Of a DNA stretch of 64,000 bases, positions 23,738-35,700 are shown one piece after another. The notes under the pieces were generated by a model that ran no database searches, had not been told where the DNA came from, and saw only the letters and a list, made by a program, of their open reading frames with translations. Each line of letters begins with the position of its first letter. Position 1 is the stretch's first letter. This DNA comes from Rhodeus uyekii (taxonomy: Eukaryota; Chordata; Actinopteri; Cypriniformes; Acheilognathidae), in NCBI GenBank assembly GCA_037043235.1, contig JAWRVZ010000135.1:159501-223500 (forward strand), in the 5' to 3' direction. The translations under genes and the position numbers were made by a program.

Positions 23738-26700
23738 CATACACACACACACACATATACACACACATACGCACAAATTAAATTAGTAATTCTACTGTAT
23801 AATTAATTAATTCAAATTATTTGGTTGAAAATAAACACTGTAATACAGATAAAACATCTCGGGTTAAGTATGTAACCTTAGTTCCCTAAGGGGGAAAGAG
23901 ACGCTGCGTCGAAAACACTAGGGGAATGCCTTGGCATGTAGTCTCGTTAAGCATTGTGAAATTGCTTGCACAATCGTGGGATGATCGTCGCGGGTCGGTG
24001 ACATCATGAACCAGGATCATAAAAAGGCGCCGGAAACCAGAAGCGGCAGCTCAGAGAGTGTCTGAAGCAAGGCCGGAGGCACAAGGAGCTGAGGCAAATG
24101 ACACAGCATCTTATTCCGTAGCGTCATGTAACCCGCGACGTTCCCTTTCGTGGGAACTCGAGCTGCTTCGAAAACACTAGGGGAAAGATATGCTAACGCC
24201 ACCTCAGTGACACCGACTGCGGTTTTGTTGCAGCTCACTACGAGAGCACCCTCGTCTCCAGATCGGAGTAAGGGTTAAGCTGGTAGAACTTCTAGAATGT
24301 GTGCGGGGAAGACCAGCCTGCCGCAGCACAAACATAAGAAAAAGTAAAAAGTAAAGTACAGAAAAAAAGTCAGGAGCTGTTCTTAGGTTTCTTGGGGAAT
24401 GCCTGGGTTAAGTGCTCTAAGACCCTCCTCGGAGGGGGCAACTCCCCCAGAGAAACCCGACCTCAGGGGCGTCAGTTGGGGAAGATCGCCTAAGTGAGGC
24501 CTGGCACACTACCATCAGATTCTCATGCTCTTAGCCTGGTTAACGGCGAGGATGGTCCTCAGATCCGTCCTCATGCCTGAGACTGAGCCTAAGAGCGACC
24601 CACCGGTTCTCTTGAGGGTGGCGGGTGGAGACATCCCACTTGAGCAGCCCAAGGAGAGGAGCTGTGAGCTTGAGGGAAGCAGGGCAAAACTTCCTGAATG
24701 CAACTTGCCGTACAAAGCCCCCTGAAACCTCTCAATGACAGATCCTCAGACCGAGTCCAAACCTCCATAGCTGCCAGAGCCATATTCTTGGAGAGGCCAA
24801 ATTCTTGAAGATGCCAACTCCTCGGAGAGAGAGTCTTCGCCCTCATCGAGGTCCCCGAGCAACTCCGCTTGTAAAGCCTGCAGTAGAATAGGAGCGGAAT
24901 ATGCTCTGCCCACCAGAGTAAAGAGATCCGCATGACTGGGTGGGCAGCGCCGGGGATTTACCTCCGACGCTGGGATGGAATCACGCAGGAGACATTCATC
25001 CAGTTGCACTTGATAAGATTAGCAACCCTGGTCTCAGTAGCCATATTTTTTAATGCTTTGTCGCAAGACAGCGAGATTCACAACCTCAACAAGCTCCTCA
25101 TAGGCCTGGGAGGAAAATGGCGAAGCTTCCTCTCCAGCCTTGACACTAACACATCCAACTCTTCAGAGCTGGATCGTTGCAGCGTCAGTATGCTCCTGTC
25201 TGGTCAGAAGAAACCGCCCTAGAGCGTGCCTCCGGATCCAGACGGGCTGAGATAAGGCAGAGCCCGTCTCAAACCCTGCTGCCAGATCCAGATGTTTTTA
25301 TATCAAGTGAATCCCGGAACAAAGATCGCCGCTGAGCCTTGGGAACAGCGGGATCTGAGCCCTGAGAACGCAAACCTGGGCGGAAAAAAGTTTTAGAAAC
25401 CTAAAAGAAAAGGTTATTTGGGGGAGCAGAGCAACGCAGCGCGCAGCCAGCACCCTCAAGCGCTGACCCTGTGTGCTCCGCTCCGAACAAGTATAGCATA
25501 AGAGGTGTGCAGCCCTGCCAGCTCTAGTGAGGGCAGCGGAAGCACACTCTCTAAACCTTGTTGGTTCATCATTAATATAAAGGTGTGGAAGTCCCTTGTT
25601 TTTTTTAACTAGCTAAGGTAAGATATACATTTGTTTCACACACACAGATCAACCAGCTTCACACAAACACAACCGACACAGAGCTTTGCTGAAGACACTC
25701 AAAGCTGCTACTTCCGGTTTACGGTGCCTATTTATGATCCTGGACCATGACGTCACCGACCCGTGGCGATCATGCTGCGATCGATTTCACAGTGCTTCAA
25801 GAGACTACATGCCAAGGCATTCCCCTAGCGTTTTCGACACAGCTCAAGTTCCCATGAAAAGGAACTCTAATAAAATAAGAAGAATATAAGGAGAATACAA
25901 AAATGCTAAAAAGTGTTAAAAATTGTTGATAAAAATTAATTAAGATGAACTCAGAAATTAATAAGATGATAAGACAATGAAAATTACCATATGTTTGTCT
26001 GACTTCTGTCACATTGTGATATGAAAGTTATCCTAATGAATATAAAAGTGTGTGTGTTTCATTAAGAACTAAGAATTAAATTCAAGCATTCAGACAGGAC
26101 AGAAATCAAACAAATGAAAGCATACAGAGCTTTTTTAATGATCTGACCTCATCACATGGCTCTGGAACACTTTTTCTATTTGGTCAATTACAACATTCTA
26201 TGGTTAAAGTATTGTGTGTGTGTGTGTGTGTGTGTGTACAGTATAATGACGTCTCAGTCACCTGTGCTAGTTTCATGTCACTTTTTTTCACAAATTTATT
26301 ATTTTTTTTTTTTTGTTCAGTAACAATATACTGGATAATGAACATTTAGTGGGTCCTTATCTAAAACAAAAAAGACCATTTAGAGCAGGGGTGGGCAAGC
26401 CACGGCCCGCGGGCCATATCCGGCCCATTGGGATTTTTAATCCGGCCCGCCGAAATTGCCAAACCTGTATTAAACATCCTTCATTTTACATTTCCCTGTA
26501 ATGTCACTCTGTCGCGGCTGCAAGCGGCAGTGGCGCTGAAGCTGTGGTGGAGAGTAGGCGTGTCGCAAACCCCTCTACACCCCCCTTTATGGCGTTTATT
26601 CCGTGCAAAAAAGGAACGAGCGTGAAACTGATGTTTGTGTGCGCGTAAATTACATCCGCGAGCGGAAAACAGAGCTACACGCGTAAATACGGGTACCCGC

Positions 26701-29700
26701 AAGCTCATTTTAATCACTCGCGCACACGAACATTCGCCCCCTCTCCACTGCTGATTTTGCTGGAGCATTTTTATTTTTGTCAGTCGTGGGGCGGGGCTTG
26801 CTCTTGTAATAGTAACATCAAATGTCATTGGTTAGTTCCCTTTTTTCCAGAGGTCAGTTGTGATTGGACGCCTGTGATTGTCAATCTAGAGCTGAGGCAA
26901 AGATAGGATTCAGTCACATTGCATATTATGGTTTTTCTGTCGATTAAATTGTATTAATATTGTTTTGTTGTAATTTCACGTGTCCCAGTCGAGTGATTTA
27001 AGACCAAACTATACTTTATACAGGTTTTCTAGGATTTATTATAAGTAAATGCACAGGTACTAACTTCTGAAAAGAAGTTGTATGCTGTCAACGTTATGTT
27101 GTTATTTGCTGCATTCAAGAACATGACCTGCAAATACAAGGGGAAAAATAGGGAAATATAGGTAGAGGAAATATAATGTACATTAGAATAAAATGTACAT
27201 GACACTTAGATGTCACGGATGTAGCGGATTTTCCGTGTAATTTACGCGCGCACAAACATCAGTTTTGCGCTCGTATATTAAAGTCATGGATTTGGATTTT
27301 TGGACATGGGACCCCCCCCCCCATAAACAATCGCAAACCGCGCTCACCCCGGCCCCTCTGTCAATTTTAAGAAACCAATGTGGCCCGCGAGACAAATAGT
27401 TTGCCCACCCCTGATTTAGAGTGACGCTTTTGAAACAAGTTTAAATATTCTAAGAAGTCTAAACTGGCAGAGTGTATATCTACAGTACATACAGTCACTA
27501 CTAACTGGAATTATTTACTAAAATGCTGAAGTTCTGTTGTGAACTCCAAATGGAATATAATTTAAAATAATTCTCATAGCTGCCCTAGCAGAGATTTACA
27601 GTCTTCCATCCATCCATCCATCCTCTGACCTCAGTGCCCCACAGCGTCCAGCATGGAGCCAGAAAGATCAGCACTGATCATGTACAGCATTAACTCCCAC
27701 ACACATTCACAAACACACAAAATGACGAATGAATGAGCAATTGTTAATACCATTCGTATCGACAGCATCTTGTTTCTTCTTACATCTGTCCCAATGGCAA
27801 GTAGCCTGTTTTTCATATGACACACATCCCACACACAGCCACACACGCAAAGAGCTTGATACGCTTTTAATGTTTGATTATCTTCTCTCATAAACCTCTT
27901 CTAATGGCAACACAGTGCAGAACATGTGTGGTGCACCAGAGATGGGCTGTTTTTCATTGCACTCGCACACATGGGCACCCGACAGCAAGTCCTGACCAAA
28001 AACTGATTCAGACATTCTCAACGAAGATGAAACATACTTAACAATATTGTGGTAGAACGCTAAACGCTGGTCTGGCATTTCAACCGCATCATTTAATGCT
28101 TTTCTGGAGTGTTTACGATATATGATAGCTCATAATGTCTAAGCAATGGACTGAACATTTGTTGCCATCACCAAAAGCGCAAGCGGATGCTGTTGATTGA
28201 CAGATATGTGCGAACAGACACAAGGATGGGGTTTGTGCTCAGAAAGCAAAGAGATCATCAAGTTTGGTGTCCGTTACGGATATAATCCCATAAGTACGGT
28301 TGGAAACTCCATCCTCCTTTTAATAGTGGTTACATCAACCCATCCCTCTGTTTATTTTTAGTCTGTCTCTCAGCCTACAGTGATGTACACAAATATAAAC
28401 TGTGATTCTATACGCTAATAGCGAGCAGAGCTCTCACCAGCTTTAGATGCCGAATCGACGCTTGCCTTGCGTTTCTTTAAACCATGTGGGATTTTAACAA
28501 CTCTCCGGGAAAGTCAGATCATCTGTTTTTCCGACATAAACTGACATTTTCCAGCACCAGATATGTCATTAAATGCAATTACGGAGGAGAATGTTGTGAT
28601 GAGGTATATTTTCACAAAATAATATTGAAAAATTTATAAGCAAGCACTTTTCAGGGCTGAAAAACGGGCAAATGGGATGGAAAATTACCATGAGTCGGCT
28701 TACATCCGCTCAAAATGACAACAGCGAGCTGTTTAAGTTTACTGTCTCTGGGAGCTGCAACCGTCATAAATCTGATCGTGTTTAATCTATACAACACACT
28801 TATCAGAGCAAGGCTTTAATGCAGAGTAAATGTTTGCACTTGGGTCCAGCTGTGTGGATCCAGATGCTGAGGGGCCCAGCTAGCTGTACGGGGACCGACT
28901 CCAAGCATATCAGATAACCGTAGGGTGAGCGCTGGCTTTGTAATGTGTTGCTACTCCAACACTACCATGAAATACAAATGGACTCTAGCCTAAATTATAT
29001 GGCTTTCACTTAATAACCACTCCAAGCAAAGAGAACAGATAAATGCTGTGTTTTCTCTGGCACATTTGGTTTCTCAGAGCGACAGCTGCAGTCATTTTGT
29101 TCCATTACATTTCCTCTGATCATAGTGACCACATGCACATGAATTTGATGAGCTGTCCATAAGTACAATATCAAAAAAATGACAAAAAAAATTTGCCTGT
29201 GCAATAGAACACAATGGGACTCATTGTTAAACAGATAAGTTTAATTTGAAATTACACAAAATATTCTCTAACAGTGGTTTTGTACATTTGTTTCATAGTT
29301 CAAAATAGTTTGATCACAGTATAACACCAAGTCAATTAAACCTTGTGGATATCAATCTGTGCAATTAGGAAGAATAAGTGATTATAAATCAGTTTCACCT
29401 GCTTTGGAGCAAATGAAAGAGACAACAGGTGAACTGGAGAGGCAACAGCACGAAAAAGGGAATGATTTTGCAGGTGGTGACCATAGACAATTATTCTCTC
29501 TTTTTTCTCTTCCTGACTGAATTGTCTTTAGTTTGGCATTTTGTTACGGCTCTTGTGACTGTCTGTAGCATGAAGCAGTACCTGCAACCAAATCAGGTTA
29601 CACGTGCATTTCTGCTCCTCCAAAATAGTAAATCCATACGTGCCGTCACAAGGAGGATTAGTGTGTCTCCAATTATAGTTTCAAGAGCATGGATGAGATA

Positions 29701-32700
29701 CCGGGAGACAGGCTGTTACACAAAGAGAGCTGGACAAGGACATAGAAGGGCAACAACCCAGCAGCAGGACGTATCTGCTCCTTTGTGGGAGAAGGAACAG
29801 GTGGAGCACATCCAGAGCCTGACAAAATGACCTCCAACAGTGGCTACTGGTGTACATGTTTCTGATCAAACTGTTAGAAACAGATTCTTGAGGGTGGCAT
29901 GAGGGCCTGACATCTTCTAGTGGGACATGTGCTTACAGCTCAGCACAACTGGCAAGTCCGCCATTGGTGACCCACTCTCTTCATGGATAGAGTGAATGAG
30001 TCTGGAGATGCTGTAAGGAACATTATGCTGCTGCATGCAACATCATCCAGTATGACCGGTTTGATGGTCGGTCAGTAATGGTCTAGGGAAAAATATCCTT
30101 GGATGGTTGCACAGATCTCCACGTGCTAGCCAATGGTTCCCTTATATTCCCAAAAAATCTATGTAATAAAGTGAAGATACAGGCTGATCTAACTCACAGC
30201 AACTCATAATGTAAGTCAGTAGTGTGTATGGCTCCCACATGCCTGTATGCATTCATGACAATGTCTGAGCATGATCCTGATAAAATGGCAGATTGTGTCC
30301 AGACCTGAATCCGGGCATCAGTAGCTCCTTAACAGTCTGTGGTGCTACTTGGTGGCTTCGATACTTCGATACATAATGTCTCAGAAGTTCTTGGATTGAG
30401 GTCTGGTAAGGGCCAGTAATAGGCATCAAAGTCTTTGTCATCTAAAAACTCCCTACACACTCTAGACACATGAAGCTGGGCATTATCATGGACCAAGAGG
30501 AACCCAAAGACCCACTGCACCAGCCTAAGGTCTGTTAATGGCTTTGAAGGTTTTATCCAGGTACCTAACAGCAGTAAAATATTTCCAAATTAATATTTCA
30601 TTCATTGAGATCCAATGTGTGATTTAAGTGTTCCTTTTAACTTTTTTTTTGCAGCATTTTTTAAGTTAATATTCCATATCAATTAAAGGGAATTATGCCT
30701 TTTAAACTAATTTTAACAAACCTTGTTTTTAAAATCCCCTCAATTTTTCATATAACGAAGATGGATTTTAACCAGCTGAACAGTTAGTTGAACAGTATTC
30801 TAAGCATTTTGGGGCAAGTTGTCATCATTTATTTTAGAAGTCATTAATTAAAAATATTTCAGGCAAACAAGCGCTCAATATTTTTTGTTGATAAAACTGT
30901 TTAATGGTTAAATAAATAAATTATATATACATAAAAACATATTTTTTAAGAAAAAAAAATGTAACTAAAAAAAAAACTAGTCGCACTTCCCCCTACATAA
31001 TATGATTATTTATTTTACCAACAAGCTATGCTACAGAATTGCCATCTCTGCAAGTGTATAATTGAAATTACAAACCAAGTGAAAACAACTTAGTGCTACT
31101 TGTTTCACTTTTCGCTCTTCAGGACATTTATTAATTGTTTTATATCACAGATGCAACAAATAAGTCATATCTACACTAATAGTGTTACAGTAATTCTTGG
31201 CAGGTCTCTTTGCTAAAGACATCTCAGTGCCAACTTCAGCATGCCAATCTCTGTGCACCATTATGAATGCTGCCAATGACGACAGCCGTTAAATTCCTGT
31301 GGCCTCCTATGTCTAATTAGCAACTAAATGGATCAAGCTGCAGCCACTGCCCTGCACAAAACTGGTGGAGGCATGGCACCAGCAGGGTAGAAGCAGGCTT
31401 TGAAGTATCTGCTCTCTCAAAACATCTGAGAATGCAAAGATTCCATACTGCAGATCCACCATTTAGGTCAAGGTAAAACACCAGTTATTTTCTTAATTAA
31501 AACTTCAAAACGTGACATTAAATATCCAAAAATTGGAATGACATGAGGGTGACTGAATATTAATTTTTGAGTGTACGATCCCTTTAAGGCCATCATCTTT
31601 TAATAATGTTTCGAGGGACAGATTTTCTCTTTTAAACATGCAAAACATCCAGTTCTTCTGTAGTACCATCAGAAAACTCTTTGCTGTATTTATCCTTTTC
31701 ATAGTCTGTTTTATGGTTTGATCTTCACAGATTTCTTAAAAGAATACGAGTTGCTCTGTGATTTCACAAGCTTATTTCTACAGTTTTCTCACTGTGGTAT
31801 TATTAAGCTTCTTATTGTCGCAGAGCAGAATTTGAATGAACCACAGAAAAGCATTCAAAGAGATCTAATCAGAGGCTAAGACTCTCTGTTTTTCATTCTG
31901 GGAAACCGGAGAAACCGAACGAATATTTCCTTCATTCATAACTGTGAAAATTTCTTCGAAGACATGATTACAACAGGACAAGGAAATTAGATTTTGAAAG
32001 CATGTCAAACATTTCTGAGGAAGGGAAAAGACATCAGGAGTAATTTCCTCAAAGTAGTTTCTAAGCGGATTGAAATCTTTATAATTGCAAAAATGACTCC
32101 CTGTCAAAAGAAAAAAAGCTGAAGATCCATCAATCCAAAAACAGATCCTCCCACAGAAGAGGTCAGAGCACAATCACAGTCCAGTGACAGTAAACATATC
32201 TGACAGGAAACAATCAGAACCATTTCTGTTATTTCTGCAAGCCCCGAGTGGAAAGGTCACCACTAATGTCAAACGCTGCATGTTACAAATCAAATGTGAA
32301 CGTCAAGTGTCACTATGTGGTGTTAAACACACAAAAAGACAAGGTGAGAAATGTCCCAAGATTCTGTGCAGAAAAATCCATCTTAAATCAATCTTAGCCA
32401 TTTTTGTTTCTTAGATGGTCCAAAAAACGAATCCCAACTCATTACTGCTCTAAATAACTAAATCTAAATGATTTCCTGTTGCTAAATCTAAAGCTTTCCT
32501 GTAGCTCAATCAGTAGAGCATTGGCGTTTGCAACACCAAGGTCATGGGTTCAAGCCCAGGGAAAGCAAAAAACTGGTTCAATGTGTTCCTTGAATGCAAT
32601 GTATGTCACTTTGGATAAAAGCATCTGCCAAATGCATAAATGTAAATAACTAAATGAACACCAAAAGTATTTTGGTGAACTAAATCTATCCAAACTACCT

Positions 32701-35700
32701 TAAAACATCCAAAGTGTATTCCCTTTACTAACAAAACAAACTCCTAACTTAAGATAAGATAAGTTGATTTGTAAGTTAAGATACCTAACTTACAAACCAA
32801 CTAAGTTTTATCAATTCCAAAAGAAACAAAAACAAAAACCAACCAACAAACAAACACCAACTCAATCAAGACTCATTGCCATGCTTCACAATGAACTAAC
32901 ATTTTAACCAAACTAACTAAATCAACACCAAAAGCCCAACCTTTTGTTGAACAATCTTACCTAAACTAAAACAAAGTTTATTAGCTTGATAACTCACTAA
33001 TTAAATAATTAAACTGAGCCCAGTCCAATCCTCTTAATGAACAAACTTGCTAACCAACCAAACAAACTCTATAAAGACTCAAAGTCCATCTTCATTAATT
33101 GACATGTGGATCAGCTGACATCCAGCAGGATAAACCAGCTGAGCATCCTGTGCTCTGTAACGACCAGTTGGGTGGATGCTGTATTAATCTGATAAAGGTG
33201 AATGTGGTGTGCCATCAGAGGGATATGCTGATGTCTGTGTATGCAGCGTATCTCTCAGCTGTCAGGTTGTATGCCACTAACAGATGGAGCTCGGATGATG
33301 CAGCCACTTTACAAGCCCTAACACACTTAACGGGACTGGTCCTCCCACACGGCCAAGAGAAGTAGCCGATCAGTCAGCCTGCACAAGACACTGAAAGTAA
33401 ATGACATGTTTATAGACAGAGAGGTGCATTCTGGGAATTACAGTCCAATTGTGTGCCTACACATCTGTAGCCTTTTGATGTGCAATGTGGTTTATTAATG
33501 AAAGTTTTAATTATATAAATTAGTATTGCAACACTTTCAGCTGAATGACTTCTTATGGCACTGTTTGTCTTTTTCCAAGTTGGAGGGTGTCTGGTTGTGT
33601 TCAAAAGCACTTTCTGCGTGTTCAGTTCCAATGGTTTTCAGTTTTAAGGACGAGACAACTCTGTCAGACTGAATTTAACCAACAATGCCTTATAAGAGAA
33701 GAAAGGAGGCATCTATACATCCACTAAGTAGCCAAGAGTCTCTTCAACGCAATCTATCAAGAGCAGTCCAAATTGGTGTCTGGTTTAAGACATGCATTTA
33801 TTTGGACAGTAAATAATGGAGCAAATACCAGTAAATTGTCTAATGCAAACCTTAGTAAATCACCTTGTTTGATTCATTTAAATACTCTCCATTAATTTTG
33901 CCTGAAAGAGAAACTACAAATGTATATAACTGTCCAAGGCTTTTCAGCGCAAATTTTTCACTGTGTGCCTGTAATACGTTCTGAGATTAATTCTTTAACG
34001 CCAAAAGAGTATTTGTGCTGGCAAAAGATTCACCCTAAATCAGCCAATTTTCCAATATATCACCTCAGATGATCTTTAAGATCAGAACGTGCAAAATTAT
34101 TTGTGTACATGCCTCAGGGACGTCTTCAAATGCTGCAATCTCTGGATTTGCTAATAAAGCTGGGATAATGGGATACACTTGGGTTCAGGGGGACTCCAAA
34201 TCTGATGCATAACCTCCAGAAATAGCTGTCTCTATTGCTGTCTCACTGACAACGCTGCAAATGGCAGAGAGGGCTCATTTGGTGGGCCAACATTTTCAGA
34301 GTTCCAGACTAATCCGAAAACCAGCTTTGGGATCATATCAGTTCCTTATGGGAAACCTACCTACCATTATAGCTTCTAGTGCAGTTGTGGCTCAAAAGAC
34401 AAACGTTTCCAGGGTCCAGAGTGAACAGACAACCTATAAGCGGTAATTTATCTGTCTCTCTTCATGCCAGTTTAATTAAGTCCCAAGAGACCAATCAGAT
34501 CAATGTGAGAGAGTTTATTACGCATGTAATTTAGCAACCATCTTCATTGCCTGGGAAAGCACCCAACAGTACACTCATTTAACTAAAGCTGAGTCACTTT
34601 TAACAGGTGCTTTTAATGGACAAGTACAAGCATTTTTTTTGCTACTGCCAAAGTAGTAAAGTTTTATTGGTTCGCAGCAGAAAATGCATGGAAGGCTATC
34701 TAATACTAATCGATAAGGAATTTCCTTTCTGAATGATAGTTATAATTGATTATTCCTCGATGGCAGTTTGCCGACTCCCAGAGCAATGAGGCTTGACGTG
34801 ATTTACAGTTTAATATTAACTGGCACAGTAACAAATACAGGAAAAGGGCCACAATAGATTAGCTTCCTGGCTTATTCCTGAACACGTTAGCCAGGCTGAA
34901 GCCAGGGTATTTCTTATCCTTTCATTTAACACACATAAATGACCATATCCTACACGACCTATATACAGTTCTCGCCTCTCTCGTAATGTCAGAATCTGCA
35001 ACCATAGTTAATTAACGATGATTTAGGGAAACGCACTTCAGCTTATTTATTGTCTATTTATTCCACTTAAGATGGAAGGCTTGCTGGCTAAAAGACTATT
35101 TCAAACCTCTATGACTTACTGTTATCACTATTCTGTGGAACCAACAAAAATACATTTGTAGAATATTTAAAGCTGTTTTTATCCATACAACATAATAAAT
35201 TGTGTGGAAAAGCTTCAAAAAAGGACATATTATATGTCTCGTAAAAGTAGTCCAAGATCACGTCCAATATAGTCTTCTGATCACTTTATATGTATGCATC
35301 AAACATGACTTCACATCATGACAATGAGGCTTGGTGTAACTGACATGTGGCCAAATGGATTTTCACTTCATAGACAAAAACAGGATTCAGGATTTTTTGT
35401 GAACTACTCCTTTAAGCTAGTTAAAAATCCTGTACACCAGCACCCCGTTTATCAACAAGGCATTCTGTTGTTGCACAATAACCTATTCCTATAAATCAAA
35501 TACTAACATAAGCCATAGAAATCACAGAGAAGTCTCCCAGCAATCTGCAACAACATGCTGATGGGTTACTACTCTGAAGCTTGGCTGTGATACAAAGCAT
35601 GTATGTCAGATTCCTCCACAACCTCAACTTCCCGTAAACAGTTTCATAAACAGGCACGCTTCCTTCAGTTTAAAACCTCTACATACATGTGCACACACAT

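Larger units (their letters stand above)
23853..25865 (-). mobile_element. second DIRS element, internally deleted
   Basis: This 2.0-kb element has inverted terminal repeats of about 180 bp (23853-24050 and 25690-25865) that are clearly related but only about 85 percent alike by eye. A second copy of the outer end, GTTCCCTTTCGTGGGAACTC (24140-24159), forms the internal complementary region. Because that region is next to the left repeat, the element reads on the minus strand, the nav3 sense direction. Gag-like remnants remain at 24589-25130 and the very end of the recombinase at 24258-24305. RT, RNase H and the catalytic recombinase are missing. The AAC at 23853-23855 and 25863-25865 region correspond to GTT borders on the coding strand and its palindromic start. 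It is a different subfamily from the first DIRS. Confidence 0.85.
29320..30670 (+). mobile_element. Tc1-like transposon with internal inversion
   Basis: The 5' part (29320-30139) and the 3' non-coding end (about 30550-30670, with AATATTTCATTCATTGAGAT) both read on the plus strand in normal order. The segment between them (about 30140-30545) carries the C-terminal half of the transposase and its 3' flank on the minus strand. So the middle has been turned round within the element. The outer terminal repeats are decayed and I cannot place them exactly. It lies in the 13.8-kb nav3 intron. Confidence 0.75.

Noticed and set aside
32495..32570. tRNA gene
   Set aside because: A and B boxes are present but the acceptor stem does not pair and a SINE tail follows, so it is a SINE head.
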